Assembly: GCA_002482535.1 (NCBI GenBank) | Contig: DLGE01000001.1 | Span: 946,536 to 1,010,535 of the forward strand | DNA: 64,000 nt | Direction of reading: 5' to 3' | From: Peptococcaceae bacterium UBA7702 | GTDB lineage: Bacteria; Bacillota; Dehalobacteriia; UBA7702 | Shown: one piece after another, positions 25,161 to 33,718 of the stretch | Numbering within the stretch: position 1 is the stretch's first letter | Layout: every line of letters starts with the position of its first letter | Translations under genes and position numbers: made by a program | The notes under the pieces: generated by a model | What the model was told of the DNA's origin: nothing | Database searches by the model: none | Seen by the model: only the letters and a program-made list of their open reading frames with translations

Positions 25161-25194
25161 AAAGGTGCCTTCCCTGCGAAGGCACCTTTTTTTC
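25161..25194 (+). terminator. Terminator of the zinc-ribbon gene
   Basis: AAAGGTGCCTTC (25161-25172) pairs perfectly with GAAGGCACCTTT (25178-25189), then T-run. Confidence 0.92.
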
Positions 25195-25300
25195 AGCTTG
25201 TAAGCAAAATACGGGTAAGCGAATTTTGGGCTACAGGATGATCGACAATATAAAAAAATTATATTGTTTATGGGCAACTGATAAGTGAAATATCTGAAGC

Positions 25301-25338
25301 AAGCGTATCGTTTAAAGCAAGCGATACGCTTATTTTTA
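25301..25338 (+). terminator. Orphan hairpin terminator
   Basis: AAGCGTATCG (25301-25310) pairs with CGATACGCTT (25322-25331), followed by ATTTTTATTT. Confidence 0.75.
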
Positions 25339-25484
25339 TTTCCTTTGCCTTAATGAGCGGTACAATATTACACCGCTAAGCCTTATTGCACTTTAAGGCT
25401 ATATCGGACTTCGGGCCAACTTGGCCCCAAATGAAACAAGGAATGATCGACAGCAAAATGACACAACATCAGCCGGAGCGGAAC

Positions 25485-26360
25485 TTAGATTTCCTCTTGC
25501 AATTTCTCTAAGAACTTTTGCGCCGCCTTAGAAAACATCTGATACTTTTTCCAAACGATATTTAAGTGCGCCTCTAAGCGTGGTTCAAGAGGTTTGAAGC
25601 AAAGGCCGCTTGAACTGGTTGTATTCACTAACTTGTCCAAACAGAGCGCATAGCCCATTCCTTCCTCTACCATGAGAGTGGCATTATAAATCAAATTATA
25701 AGTTGCGATAATATTCAATTTCTCTGAATCTTCCCGGAACCAGCCCGATAATTCATTTCCAATAAGCGCCTGTCTGGAGCAGAGCAATGGAATATCCCTC
25801 AAATGTTCCGGGCGAACAAAATCCAGTACAGCCATAGGGCTATCTTCTTTCATAAGCAGGCCCCATGTATCTGTCGCTGCAAGGCGTATATAGTCATACT
25901 TTTGAATGTTTGCCGCACCAATAATTACGCCAAAATCCAATAACCCTTTATCTAAACGCTCCATCACATCTTCTGCATTTCCACTGTATAGGTGATATTG
26001 GATATTCGGATATTCCCCTTGCAACTTTTTGGCTATTTTGGCAATCAGGCGCATGGTATCTGTTTCGCCGCCGCCAATGTAGACATCCCCGCTGATAACT
26101 TCATTTGTACTACTGATTTCGGTTTCCGTTTTATCGACCAAATCCATAATTTCCTGGGCCCGTTTGCGAAGCAATAGTCCTTCTTCTGTAAGCGTAATTC
26201 TTCGATTCCCTCGTATCAGCAGTTTTTTCCCCAACTCTTCCTCCAAGTCCATCAGTTGTTTTGAAAGCGTTGGCTGTGTAACGTGGAGTAGTTTTGCAGC
26301 ACCGGTGATACTTTCCTCTCTTGCCACCATTAAAAAATAACGTAAAACTCGAAGCTCCAT
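25485..26360 (-). CDS. LysR-family transcriptional regulator
   Basis: A 291-residue regulator. The N-terminal winged helix 'LRYFLMVAREESITGAAKLLHVTQPTLSKQLMDLEEELGKKLL' starts at residue 6. The effector domain begins near residue 90 ('GDVYIGGGETDTMRLIAKI'). The start at 26360 follows GAGGAGG; a longer frame reads into the divergent promoter. It is divergent from an alcohol dehydrogenase / acetyltransferase / flavoprotein operon and is the obvious candidate for its control, as LysR proteins usually regulate the neighbouring divergent genes. Confidence 0.92.
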   Translation of the reverse strand: MELRVLRYFLMVAREESITGAAKLLHVTQPTLSKQLMDLEEELGKKLLIRGNRRITLTEEGLLLRKRAQEIMDLVDKTETEISSTNEVISGDVYIGGGETDTMRLIAKIAKKLQGEYPNIQYHLYSGNAEDVMERLDKGLLDFGVIIGAANIQKYDYIRLAATDTWGLLMKEDSPMAVLDFVRPEHLRDIPLLCSRQALIGNELSGWFREDSEKLNIIATYNLIYNATLMVEEGMGYALCLDKLVNTTSSSGLCFKPLEPRLEAHLNIVWKKYQMFSKAAQKFLEKLQEEI

Positions 26361-26437
26361 TCTGTATTCCTCCTCAAAGACAGTATATCGCTTTTTAATA
26401 TTCCTGTAAACTATGGGAGTGTATTCTTCATAAGTAT

Positions 26438-26466
26438 TTGATATTGGGCATTTCCGCTTATATAAT
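26438..26466 (+). promoter_or_regulatory. Promoter of the ADH operon
   Basis: TTGATA (26438-26443), 17-base spacer, TATAAT (26461-26466), in the 158-base region between the divergent lysR and ADH starts. Confidence 0.75.
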
Positions 26467-26518
26467 GAAAATAAAAAAACAGATAAATCTTTCATGCAAA
26501 ACAGAAAGGGGAATTACT

Positions 26519-27691
26519 GTGAATTTCAATATGTATGTACCAACACGGCTTGTATTTGGCAATGGCCGCCTAAGTAAACTTCATCAACAAGATTTACCCG
26601 GTAGAAAAGCAATCCTTGCAATCTCTAATGGTAAGTCTGTTCATGAGAATGGAGCCCTTGACCGCACGATAGAACAGCTTAACAAGGCCGGCATAAAATC
26701 TGCCGTATTCAGCGGGATTGGCTCCAACCCTACAAAGTCGGAGGTTATGGCAGGCGCAGAATTTGCCCGTGACAACGATTGCGATTTTATTGTTGCGTTG
26801 GGCGGCGGTAGCGTGATGGACGCGGCTAAGGCCATTGCGATAATGGCAACCAATCCCGGGGATTTATGGGATTATGCCGGTGGCAAAACCGGAAAAAATC
26901 AACCTCTTGTCTCTGCTCCCCTCCCGATTGTCTGCATTACGACTACGGCTGGTACCGGCAGCGAAGCCGATCAATGGGGCGTTGTTACGAATGAAGAAAC
27001 AAATGAGAAGATTGGCGTCGGGGGATATGATTCCACTTTCCCGGCACTGTCTATCATCGACCCCGAGTTGATGGTGTCGGTACCGCCGAAGTTTACAGCC
27101 TATCAAGGCTTTGACGCTCTATTTCACGCTACCGAAAGCTATATATCTGCTTTTGCCAGCAATATGAGTGATATGTATGCTCTAACTTCCATTGAAAACA
27201 TAGGCCGGTATCTTGTTCGTGCTGTGAAAAACGGTAACGATATGGAAGCAAGAGAGGGTATGGCCTTTGCCAACACCTTGTCTGGGGTGGTGATGACGAT
27301 TAGTGTCACAACTGCGGAACATTCCTTGGAACACGCCATGTCTGCCTATCATCCTCATCTTCCTCATGGTGCGGGACTGATTATGATTTCCAAAGCGTTT
27401 CACGGCTTTTTCATAGAAAAACACGCCTGTGATGAACGCTTTATCCGTATGGCGCAGGCGTGCGGTATGAAGGACGCTTCTAAGCCCGAAGATTTCCTTA
27501 CCGCCTTGTCAAAACTTCAAGATGAATGTGGTGTGTCTGATTTAAAAATGAGCGATTATGGCATTACCCCGGATGAATTCAACAAAATAGCCACCAACGC
27601 AATGGAAACGATGGGCAGTTTGTTTGCGGCGAATCCCTGTGAAATGACACGTGAGGACTGTATCGCTGTTTTGAAAAAATCCTATCGCTGA
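26519..27691 (+). CDS. Iron-containing alcohol dehydrogenase
   Basis: A group III metal-dependent dehydrogenase of about 390 residues, oxidising or reducing alcohols/aldehydes with NAD(P). The nucleotide-binding 'DFIVALGGGSVMDAAKAIAI' lies near residue 85, 'ITTTAGTGSEAD' follows, and the metal-binding His residues are in 'GFDALFHATESYIS' and 'EHSLEHAMSAYHPHLPHG'. I chose the GTG at 26519, eight bases after AAAGGGG; the longer frame overlaps the promoter. It is first in an operon with an acetyltransferase and a flavoprotein. The substrate is unknown; BdhA/YqhD-like enzymes are relatives. Confidence 0.93.
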   Translation: MNFNMYVPTRLVFGNGRLSKLHQQDLPGRKAILAISNGKSVHENGALDRTIEQLNKAGIKSAVFSGIGSNPTKSEVMAGAEFARDNDCDFIVALGGGSVMDAAKAIAIMATNPGDLWDYAGGKTGKNQPLVSAPLPIVCITTTAGTGSEADQWGVVTNEETNEKIGVGGYDSTFPALSIIDPELMVSVPPKFTAYQGFDALFHATESYISAFASNMSDMYALTSIENIGRYLVRAVKNGNDMEAREGMAFANTLSGVVMTISVTTAEHSLEHAMSAYHPHLPHGAGLIMISKAFHGFFIEKHACDERFIRMAQACGMKDASKPEDFLTALSKLQDECGVSDLKMSDYGITPDEFNKIATNAMETMGSLFAANPCEMTREDCIAVLKKSYR

Positions 27692-27709
27692 TCGAACCGG
27701 GAAAAGAGC

Positions 27710-28288
27710 GTGAGCGGAATGAACCTAAAAAAATTCTTAGAGCACTTAAATCAAGGTTTAACCGTTAGCGGAGGGTCAGAGATTCACCTTTTTATGCACG
27801 AGGTAAGTCAAGAGGCCCTGGGGCTGACGGCAAAGTTAAATAACGCCTATCATACACCAGAAGAAGTCCGTGTTTTAATGGAGAGGATCATCGGCAAACC
27901 AATCGACAAATCCTTTACGATGTTTCCCCCTTTCTATACTGATTGCGGTAAAAACATCACCATCGGTAAAAATGTTTTTATCAATGCGGGGTGCAAGTTT
28001 CAAGACCAGGGAGGTATCACCATTGGCGATGGTACGCTCATTGGACACAATACAGTTTTGGCCACACTGAATCATGATATGGCTCCCGAAAAGCGGAATG
28101 ACCTACACCCGGCCCCTATTGTGATTGGCAAAAATGTGTGGATTGGCTCCAATGTAACCATTCTTCCCGGAGTAACCATCAGGGATGGAGCTGTTATTGC
28201 GGCTGGTGCAGTCGTGACAAAAGATGTTGAGGTAAATGTCGTGGTTGGTGGTGTTCCCGCTACGTTTATCAAAAAGATTGATCGTTAA
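27710..28288 (+). CDS. Hexapeptide-repeat O-acetyltransferase (maltose/galactoside type)
   Basis: A 192-residue left-handed beta-helix acyltransferase that moves acetyl from acetyl-CoA onto a sugar hydroxyl or similar. The hexapeptide repeats run from 'NITIGKNVFINAGCKFQDQGGITIGDGTLIGHNTVLATLNHD' to 'IVIGKNVWIGSNVTILPGVTIRDGAVIAAGAVVTKDV', with the catalytic His in 'TLNHDM'. The start is GTG (27710) or the ATG nine bases on; both are weak. It lies 18 bases after the dehydrogenase and 13 before the flavoprotein. The N-terminal part departs from the usual maltose acetyltransferase cap, so the acceptor is uncertain. Confidence 0.9.
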   Translation: MSGMNLKKFLEHLNQGLTVSGGSEIHLFMHEVSQEALGLTAKLNNAYHTPEEVRVLMERIIGKPIDKSFTMFPPFYTDCGKNITIGKNVFINAGCKFQDQGGITIGDGTLIGHNTVLATLNHDMAPEKRNDLHPAPIVIGKNVWIGSNVTILPGVTIRDGAVIAAGAVVTKDVEVNVVVGGVPATFIKKIDR

Positions 28289-28301
28289 AAGGAGGAAAAA
28301 C

Positions 28302-28841
28302 ATGAGTAAGAACGTTTTGGTTATTTCAACCAGCCCCCGGCAAAACGGCAATTCAGAGACTTTGGCAACGACGTTTGCACAAGGGGCGCAAGATGCGGGA
28401 CATAGCGTAGAAGTGATCCGTTTGCATGATAAAAAGATCGGTTTTTGTATTGGCTGTCTTACCTGTCAAAAAACAAAACACTGTATCATTCACGATGATG
28501 CCGACATGATAGTGCAAAAAATGCTGACCGCAGAAGTCATTGCTTTTGCCACTCCTGTCTATTTCTACGAAATGAGTGGCCAGATGAAAACCATGTTAGA
28601 CCGTACCAATCCTTTATACCCCGCTGATTATGCTTTTCGTGACATTTATTTGTTGGCAACCGCAGCGGAGGAAGAAGAAAGCGCAATGGACGGAACCGTA
28701 AGGGGTTTACAGGGATGGCTTCGCTGTTTTGAAAAGACCAGTCTAAAGGGAGTTATACGAGGTACGGGTGTATTTGATGTTGGCGATATGAAGGGGCATC
28801 CCGCCCTTCAAGAAGCCTATGAACTGGGGAAAGCACTTTAA
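28302..28841 (+). CDS. Iron-sulfur flavoprotein (flavodoxin-fold reductase)
   Basis: A 179-residue NADPH-dependent FMN-reductase-fold protein. The FMN phosphate loop 'STSPRQNGNSETLA' is at residues 9-22, and a compact cluster motif C-x2-C-x2-C-x5-C (in 'FCIGCLTCQKTKHC') near residue 50 matches the iron-sulfur flavoproteins of anaerobes. 'FATPVYFYEMSGQMKTMLDR' is the conserved flavin/dimer segment. AAAGGAGG precedes the ATG. Third gene of the LysR-divergent operon, probably the redox partner; electron donor unknown. Confidence 0.9.
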   Translation: MSKNVLVISTSPRQNGNSETLATTFAQGAQDAGHSVEVIRLHDKKIGFCIGCLTCQKTKHCIIHDDADMIVQKMLTAEVIAFATPVYFYEMSGQMKTMLDRTNPLYPADYAFRDIYLLATAAEEEESAMDGTVRGLQGWLRCFEKTSLKGVIRGTGVFDVGDMKGHPALQEAYELGKAL

Positions 28842-28931
28842 GTTTAGATCGTCATATTGCTTCTTATTCCGTGTATCGCTTTTACCGGGTATTGGGGCTT
28901 TTATCGGAACTGCATATCCCTGCACATAAAG

Positions 28932-28965
28932 GAATGGCGTAGCATTTATGCTACGCCATTCTTCT
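28932..28965. terminator. Hairpin at the end of the flavoprotein operon
   Basis: GAATGGCGTAGCAT (28932-28945) pairs perfectly with ATGCTACGCCATTC (28948-28961), with a weak TTCT tail. It lies between convergent genes. Confidence 0.75.
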
Positions 28966-29009
28966 GAATATATTGCTGACTTATCAGGGACTAATTAAGG
29001 CCGGATTCT

Positions 29010-29768
29010 TTATTTTTTCAGTTTCGCAGCGGTTTTCGCGAACCCTGCCGCGGTCAGCACTTCATGGGTCACAAACTTCTTGTCGTAAAAGAGGGCAAAG
29101 GTCGTATAGGCGCAGGGAATCGCCCTGGCTTCCTTCGCCTTTGTCAGGTGAATCACCTTGAGGGCAACGCCGAGATCCGCGGCTTTGGCCCGCAGCCGCG
29201 GCACAGCCTTGGCCGTATGGGGACACTGATTGGAGTAAAAGAGCACAAAACCCTCGTCTTCCACGGCCGCCGTGGCCAGTTCCGGCAGAAAACCGGGAAT
29301 CACGGCGTCTTCTTCTAAGGGGTAATACCATAGCTCAAAATAAGGCGGGGCTTTGGCCGCCAACTGAAACCCTTGGGCCAAAAAATCCGCCTTTTGGTTG
29401 AGATAGGGCAAATCCTCCGTGCCCACAAGGGTGCAGAGGCCTTTTTTATGTTTGATTTTGCACTCGGCGATACATTCCCGCCAAAGGGCCTTTTCGTAGC
29501 CTTTATGCCTGTATTTTTCGTCAACTCGGAAACAATGGATGAACATATACTCAGGAGCTTCCACGGGACACCAGGCATCGTCCGCCGGAATATATTCCAT
29601 GATGACTTTACCGTTTTCCGCGCCCTTGCGGATCACCAGTCCGTCTTCAAAAACGTTTTTCAGCCACTCCCTTTTCGCCGCGATACGGCCTTCACCGTTG
29701 CGGTCCCGCAAAACACAGCAGAGATGCTCTTTTTCGAAATTCAAATAATCAATTACTTTCGTTTCCAT
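29010..29768 (-). CDS. GNAT acetyltransferase with C-terminal YoaP thioredoxin-like domain
   Basis: A 252-residue two-domain protein. The N-terminal GNAT region (to about residue 165) has 'FIHCFRVDEKYRHKGYEKALWREC', whose RHKGYEK segment corresponds to the acetyl-CoA-binding Q/RxxGxG/A motif. The C-terminal YoaP domain contains 'FVLFYSNQCPHTAKAVPRL', a thioredoxin-like strand-loop with a single Cys. AAGGAG lies before the ATG at 29768. This arrangement is known from YoaP-type proteins in Bacillota; substrate unknown. Confidence 0.88.
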   Translation of the reverse strand: METKVIDYLNFEKEHLCCVLRDRNGEGRIAAKREWLKNVFEDGLVIRKGAENGKVIMEYIPADDAWCPVEAPEYMFIHCFRVDEKYRHKGYEKALWRECIAECKIKHKKGLCTLVGTEDLPYLNQKADFLAQGFQLAAKAPPYFELWYYPLEEDAVIPGFLPELATAAVEDEGFVLFYSNQCPHTAKAVPRLRAKAADLGVALKVIHLTKAKEARAIPCAYTTFALFYDKKFVTHEVLTAAGFAKTAAKLKK

Positions 29769-29882
29769 AAAACGCTCCTTATCGGTGGGTGGGAACATGG
29801 CGCGCCGCGGCGGTCATCAGCCTTAAAACCGGCAAACTCTTTCAGGGCGGCATCCATCGCGGAAGATAAGAAGGAAACCTCC

Positions 29883-31376
29883 CTATTTCAAAATCTCCGC
29901 GACAGCCGCTTCCAGGGCGGTTTTCGCCACCACCCGCTTATGCCGGACGTCTCTCTTTTCGAGATCCACAAGACCGCGGTGCACGGCAAGGCCGGTGTTT
30001 TTCGCCAGGGCCTGGGACACGGCAAACTCATCCATATCGTCGGCGGCTCCCGTCCCGTAAAGACCTTCGTACACAGCTCGATTGAATTTATAGGGATTGG
30101 CGGTGGCGGCGATCACCGCGGGAACGCTTCTGCCGCCCTGTTTTTCATCGTATTTGGCCAAAGCCTTTACGGCAACGGCGGTATGAGGGTCGAGAATGTA
30201 TTGATCAGATTGTTTCATTTCCCCGATGGCAGCCAAGGTTTCCTTTTCATCGGCACATTCCCCGGCCATCAAAGATTGCATCCGCCTTACGGCGTCGCCG
30301 GGTAATTGATAATGACCTTCTCCGTCAAGGGCATCAAAAAGTCCTTCTACCACCCCTGCGTCTCGGTCACAAAGCTCAAAAACAAAGCGCTCAAAGTTGC
30401 TGGAAACGAGGATATCCATGGAAGGCGAGGATGTACGGAAAAAGTCCCGCCGTTTATCGTAATGACCGTCGGCGATTACGTCGGTCAATACTCTATTTTG
30501 GTTGGAGGCGCAAAGCAGCATACCAATGGGGAGCCCCATCCTCTTGCCATAGTAAGCGGCAAGAATATTACCGAAGTTCCCAGTGGGAACCACCACGTCC
30601 ATCTTTTCCCCTTGTTTCAGCCTACCCTGTTTCAATAAAGCCCCGTAGGCTTTGAAATAGTAGACGATCTGCGGCAGCAATCTGCCCCAGTTGATGGAAT
30701 TGGCGGAGGAGAGATGATAACCCTTTTCATCAAGACGGCGGTTAAAATCAGCGTCGCCGAAAATTTCTTTGACACCCCGCTGGCAATCGTCAAAATTGCC
30801 TTCCACCGCCACCACATAGGTGTTTTCTCCGGACTGGGTCGCCATCTGTAAACGCTGGATCTCGGATACACCGTTCTTGGGATAAAAAACAATGATCTTG
30901 GTTTTTTCCACGTCGGCAAAACCTTCCAGGGCGGCCTTCCCCGTATCGCCGGAGGTCGCCACCAAAATCACAACTTCCTCATCACCGGCCTGCTTTTTCA
31001 TGGCAGCGGTGAGCAAATGAGGCAAAGCCTGAAGGGCCATGTCTTTAAAGGCCGCGGTGGGGCCATGCCATAATTCCAGGATATAACGGTCGCCGGAAAC
31101 AGGGATGAGAGGCGCGATGTTAGGGTCGTCAAAATGAGCGCCATAGGCCTTTTTGACCACCTCGTCAATTTCTTCCTCACTAAAATCATCGAGATAAAGA
31201 CGGAAGATCACCTTGGCCAGTTCCCCGTAGCTCATATCGGCCAGGGCGGCCCAGAGATCTTTGGGAAAGGGAACGATCTCCTCGGGCACAAAGAGTCCGC
31301 CGTCGGCAGCCAGCCCCTTATAGATTGCCACGGAGGCGCAAACAGGCTTGGCGCCGCCTCTGGTACTGATATACAT
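29883..31376 (-). CDS. thrC: Threonine synthase
   Basis: A PLP enzyme that converts O-phosphohomoserine to threonine. 497 residues, the size of the long (E. coli/yeast-like) class. The N-terminus 'YISTRGGAKPVCASVAIYKGLAADGGLFVPE' is characteristic; the PLP Lys is in 'HGPTAAFKDMALQ', 'ATSGDTGKAALEGF' binds phosphate, and 'SINWGRLLPQIVYYFKAY' and 'VPTGNFGNILAAYYGKRMGLP' follow. I chose the ATG at 31376, seven bases after GAGG. No other threonine pathway genes are in the window; it lies 10 bases after trmB. Confidence 0.96.
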   Translation of the reverse strand: MYISTRGGAKPVCASVAIYKGLAADGGLFVPEEIVPFPKDLWAALADMSYGELAKVIFRLYLDDFSEEEIDEVVKKAYGAHFDDPNIAPLIPVSGDRYILELWHGPTAAFKDMALQALPHLLTAAMKKQAGDEEVVILVATSGDTGKAALEGFADVEKTKIIVFYPKNGVSEIQRLQMATQSGENTYVVAVEGNFDDCQRGVKEIFGDADFNRRLDEKGYHLSSANSINWGRLLPQIVYYFKAYGALLKQGRLKQGEKMDVVVPTGNFGNILAAYYGKRMGLPIGMLLCASNQNRVLTDVIADGHYDKRRDFFRTSSPSMDILVSSNFERFVFELCDRDAGVVEGLFDALDGEGHYQLPGDAVRRMQSLMAGECADEKETLAAIGEMKQSDQYILDPHTAVAVKALAKYDEKQGGRSVPAVIAATANPYKFNRAVYEGLYGTGAADDMDEFAVSQALAKNTGLAVHRGLVDLEKRDVRHKRVVAKTALEAAVAEILK

Positions 31377-31386
31377 AAAGAAAACC

Positions 31387-32025
31387 TCATTTCCGCAAAA
31401 GAAAGCGTCCGTAGTAGATCGACCCTTCTTTGCTCTTTTTTTCCTCATATTCCGTGGAGATTCCGTCAAAATAGGCGCTATGATGATAATCGAGGCTGAC
31501 CTCGGTTAAAGCGAAGCCATGGTTGGTCATTTCCGTCAAGGTAAATTCAAAGAAGGCGGCGACGTCGGTGCGGAAAAAAAGTTCCCCCTCTTCTTTTAAA
31601 ATCTCACGGTAGAGTTTCAAAAAGTTTTCATGGGTCAGACGCCGTTTTCGATGGGCCCTTTTAGGCCAAGGGTCGGAGAAATTGAGGTAGATGCGATCCA
31701 CTTCTTTTTCGGCGAACCAATCTCTGAGAGAAGCGGCGTGACCGCTGATAAAGGCGACGTTTTTACAATCGTCGCCAATCTTTTTTGCCGCGTCAAAAAT
31801 GACTTCATTGCGCATTTCCACGGCGATAAAATTCGTTTGCGGTGCTTTTTTGCGCAGGCCGTCGATGAAACGGCCGCGGCCCATACCGATTTCCAGAAAG
31901 AGCGGTGCTTCCGTCCCAAAATACTCCCGCCAGATCCCGGCATACGCTTGGGGTTCCGCCACCACCAGATGGGGATATTCCGCCTTTAGGCGTTCTTCGA
32001 TGCCGGGGATCTTTCGTAATCGCAT
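31387..32025 (-). CDS. trmB: tRNA (guanine-N7-)-methyltransferase
   Basis: Methylates G46 in the tRNA variable loop using SAM. 212 residues, normal. The SAM-binding 'FLEIGMGRGRFIDGLRKKAPQTNFIAVEM' is near residues 43-71, the catalytic/signature block is 'YLNFSDPWPKRAHRKRRLTHENFLKLY', and 'FRTDVAAFFEFTLTEM' follows. AAGGA precedes the start. It sits between a small 119-residue gene and thrC in one tight minus-strand group. Confidence 0.96.
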   Translation of the reverse strand: MRLRKIPGIEERLKAEYPHLVVAEPQAYAGIWREYFGTEAPLFLEIGMGRGRFIDGLRKKAPQTNFIAVEMRNEVIFDAAKKIGDDCKNVAFISGHAASLRDWFAEKEVDRIYLNFSDPWPKRAHRKRRLTHENFLKLYREILKEEGELFFRTDVAAFFEFTLTEMTNHGFALTEVSLDYHHSAYFDGISTEYEEKKSKEGSIYYGRFLLRK

Positions 32026-32028
32026 GGT

Positions 32029-32388
32029 TTATGCTTCCTTGGGCTTCATTTCGCCGTCGATCTTTTCGTCCGCCGCATCGATCTTTTCATCGTCATAGCC
32101 GAATTCTTTCTTTAATTTATAGGTAGCGGCATCCGACCAGAATTTTGCTTTTTCCTGGATCTTTTTATACTTCTTGCTGTTTTTATCTTTGCGGCTGCCC
32201 CACATCTGGGCATTGACCGCCACGGTATTCAGAATATAGCGCATCTCCAGCAAGTCGTTTTCCGTAAATTCCTGGTAATGTTCGTTAAGTTTTACGATAA
32301 TCGATTGATAGTATTCATTGAATTCACTGAAATCCAATTCATGATCCATTGATAGATATTCTTTTAATTTTCCTTTGATCGCTTCCAT
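32029..32388 (-). CDS. Small helical hypothetical protein
   Basis: A 119-residue, highly charged and mostly helical protein, with Lys/Glu-rich segments such as 'SKKYKKIQEKAKFWSDAATYKLKKEFGY'. No family recognised. AAGGAG is placed correctly before the ATG, and the trmB start follows its stop within four bases, so the frame is likely real and cotranscribed. No enzymatic motif is visible. Confidence 0.7.
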   Translation of the reverse strand: MEAIKGKLKEYLSMDHELDFSEFNEYYQSIIVKLNEHYQEFTENDLLEMRYILNTVAVNAQMWGSRKDKNSKKYKKIQEKAKFWSDAATYKLKKEFGYDDEKIDAADEKIDGEMKPKEA

Positions 32389-32455
32389 GAAATACTCCTT
32401 CTCAGAAAAAACAATATGATATATAGGTTAGCAGAAAACAGCTTAAATTGCAAGA

Positions 32456-33124
32456 TTATAAGCGGTTTTCTTTGGAAAAGCTATAAAAATTCCCATTGGG
32501 GCAAATGATCACATGATCCATCAACGCCGCACCGATGCTCTTCAAGGTCACATAGAGATGATTCGTCAGCAAGGCGTCCTCCGCTGAAGGGTACGGATCA
32601 TTGGAGGGATGATTGTGGGAAAATACAACGTATACGGCATTATGGCCGAGCACCGCTGAGACTATTTCGCGGTTATGCACCGAGACTTCTTCCATATTGC
32701 CTTTGGCAATCACTTTTGAGGAAATCAGCGTCTTTTCCGCATCCAGCAGCAAAATCATCGCCGTTTCCTCCATCACCCCTAAATAGAGAGCGTCAAGATA
32801 TTCCACGACCCTGCCCAGGGAAATGAAACGCTCTCGCTTATTATGCCGAGAAACATAATAACGCCGGCAAATCTCGGGGATCAGAGCAAGAAACTGGGCG
32901 CTCTGAGGACCGATGCCGCCAACTTTTGCTAATTCTGTTTGATCACTGTCAAATACGCGATTAATGGTAGAAAAAGTATTGATAAGTGCGTGGGCAGTAT
33001 CGTTTGTGTTCACTCTGGGTTGTACAAAATAGAGGAGATACTCCAAGAGCTCATGATCACTTAGCCCTTCGATCCCATGTTTTTCGATTCTCTCGCGCAT
33101 TCTTTGTCGATGGCCTTTGTTCAT
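32456..33124 (-). CDS. radC: RadC/JAB-domain protein
   Basis: A 222-residue RadC-family protein. N-terminal UPF0758 helix-hairpin-helix-like region ('GIEGLSDHELLEYLLYFV', 'LAKVGGIGPQSAQFLALI') then a JAB/MPN metalloprotease-like domain with the JAMM motif 'VFSHNHPSNDPYPSAED'. Despite the name, a DNA-repair role is not established for the family. An in-frame GTG (33136) lies 12 bases upstream; I prefer the ATG at 33124 with GGTGAG upstream. Confidence 0.92.
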   Translation of the reverse strand: MNKGHRQRMRERIEKHGIEGLSDHELLEYLLYFVQPRVNTNDTAHALINTFSTINRVFDSDQTELAKVGGIGPQSAQFLALIPEICRRYYVSRHNKRERFISLGRVVEYLDALYLGVMEETAMILLLDAEKTLISSKVIAKGNMEEVSVHNREIVSAVLGHNAVYVVFSHNHPSNDPYPSAEDALLTNHLYVTLKSIGAALMDHVIICPNGNFYSFSKENRL

Positions 33125-33341
33125 GTTTCGTCTCACCGTCTATAAATGATTATTTAAGCAACTCTTTCCCTTAGATCAATATTATTCATAACAAAATCTT
33201 GTTTCACTCCTATCCAATGCAATTATGCACTATTTATTTATATCTGATTTTATATACATTTTATCATATTTTACGAGGGGTTTCAACATTTAGTCAAAAT
33301 TCTCATATTTAAAAAAACGATAAATACAACACAAAATAATC

Positions 33342-33370
33342 TTGACAAGCGCGCTATTTTATTGGATAAT
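33342..33370 (+). promoter_or_regulatory. Promoter of tRNA-Val
   Basis: TTGACA (33342-33347), 17-base spacer, GATAAT (33365-33370), 16 bases before the tRNA 5' end. Confidence 0.8.
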
Positions 33371-33386
33371 ATAGCTACTGTCATAT

Positions 33387-33463
33387 GGAGCTATAGCTCA
33401 GTTGGTTAGAGCGCTACGTTGACATCGTAGAGGCCACTGGTTCGAATCCAATTAGCTCCACCA
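33387..33463 (+). tRNA. tRNA-Val (GAC)
   Basis: A 77-base cloverleaf including an encoded CCA. The acceptor GGAGCTA pairs with TAGCTCC, the D arm is GCTC-AGTTGGTTA-GAGC, the anticodon stem CTACG/CGTAG encloses the loop TTGACAT with anticodon GAC, and the T arm has loop TTCGAAT. The T stem ACTGG/CCAAT contains one C-A mismatch, unusual but compatible with folding. Confidence 0.93.
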
Positions 33464-33526
33464 AAAAGAATGCCTGCCCTTTAGGGTGGGGATTCTTTTT
33501 TATTTTGGAAAATTGGATTCGAAGTT
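33445..33526 (+). repeat. 82-base direct repeat, copy 1 (tRNA-Val 3' end plus terminator)
   Basis: Begins at AATCCA in the T arm and runs through the CCA end, terminator and the following 25 bases. Copy 2 is at 33559-33640, offset by 114 bases. Confidence 0.8.
33464..33501 (+). terminator. Terminator of tRNA-Val
   Basis: AAAGAATGCCTGCCCT pairs imperfectly with AGGGTGGGGATTCTTT and ends in a T-run. A degenerate copy lies at 33577-33616. Confidence 0.85.
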
Positions 33527-33558
33527 CATACCCACCGGCACAAGTGCCCTTCAGGGTA

Positions 33559-33640
33559 AATCCAATGAACTCCACCAAAAAGAATGCTTACCCGTTAGGG
33601 TGGGGATTCTTTTTTTGTTAGGGAAATTAGGTTTAAAGTT
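33559..33640 (+). repeat. 82-base direct repeat, copy 2 (decayed tRNA-Val 3' end)
   Basis: Repeats AATCCA...CTCCACCAAAAAGAATGC and the terminator with scattered substitutions (for example TTAGCTCC becomes TGAACTCC). The 5' half of the tRNA is absent, so it is not a functional gene. It may be the scar of a tandem duplication or of a former integration event. Confidence 0.8.
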
Positions 33641-33661
33641 AAGGAAACACCGCGCCCTTCA

Positions 33662-33697
33662 TAAAAAATCACCCGCAAAAGCGGGTGATTTTTTATG
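33662..33697. terminator. Bidirectional terminator after the sortase gene
   Basis: AAAAATCACCCGC and GCGGGTGATTTTT form a perfect stem around AAAA, with T-runs in both directions. Confidence 0.92.
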
Positions 33698-33718
33698 ATT
33701 GAAGGCCAGCGGTATCAT

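Larger units (their letters stand above)
25138..25484. other. Intergenic gap before the LysR gene
   Basis: Contains two plus-strand terminator hairpins (25161-25194 and 25301-25338) and no supported gene. The second terminator has no gene of its own upstream, so a gene may have been lost. The 25340-25484 segment has only small imperfect hairpins. Confidence 0.5.
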
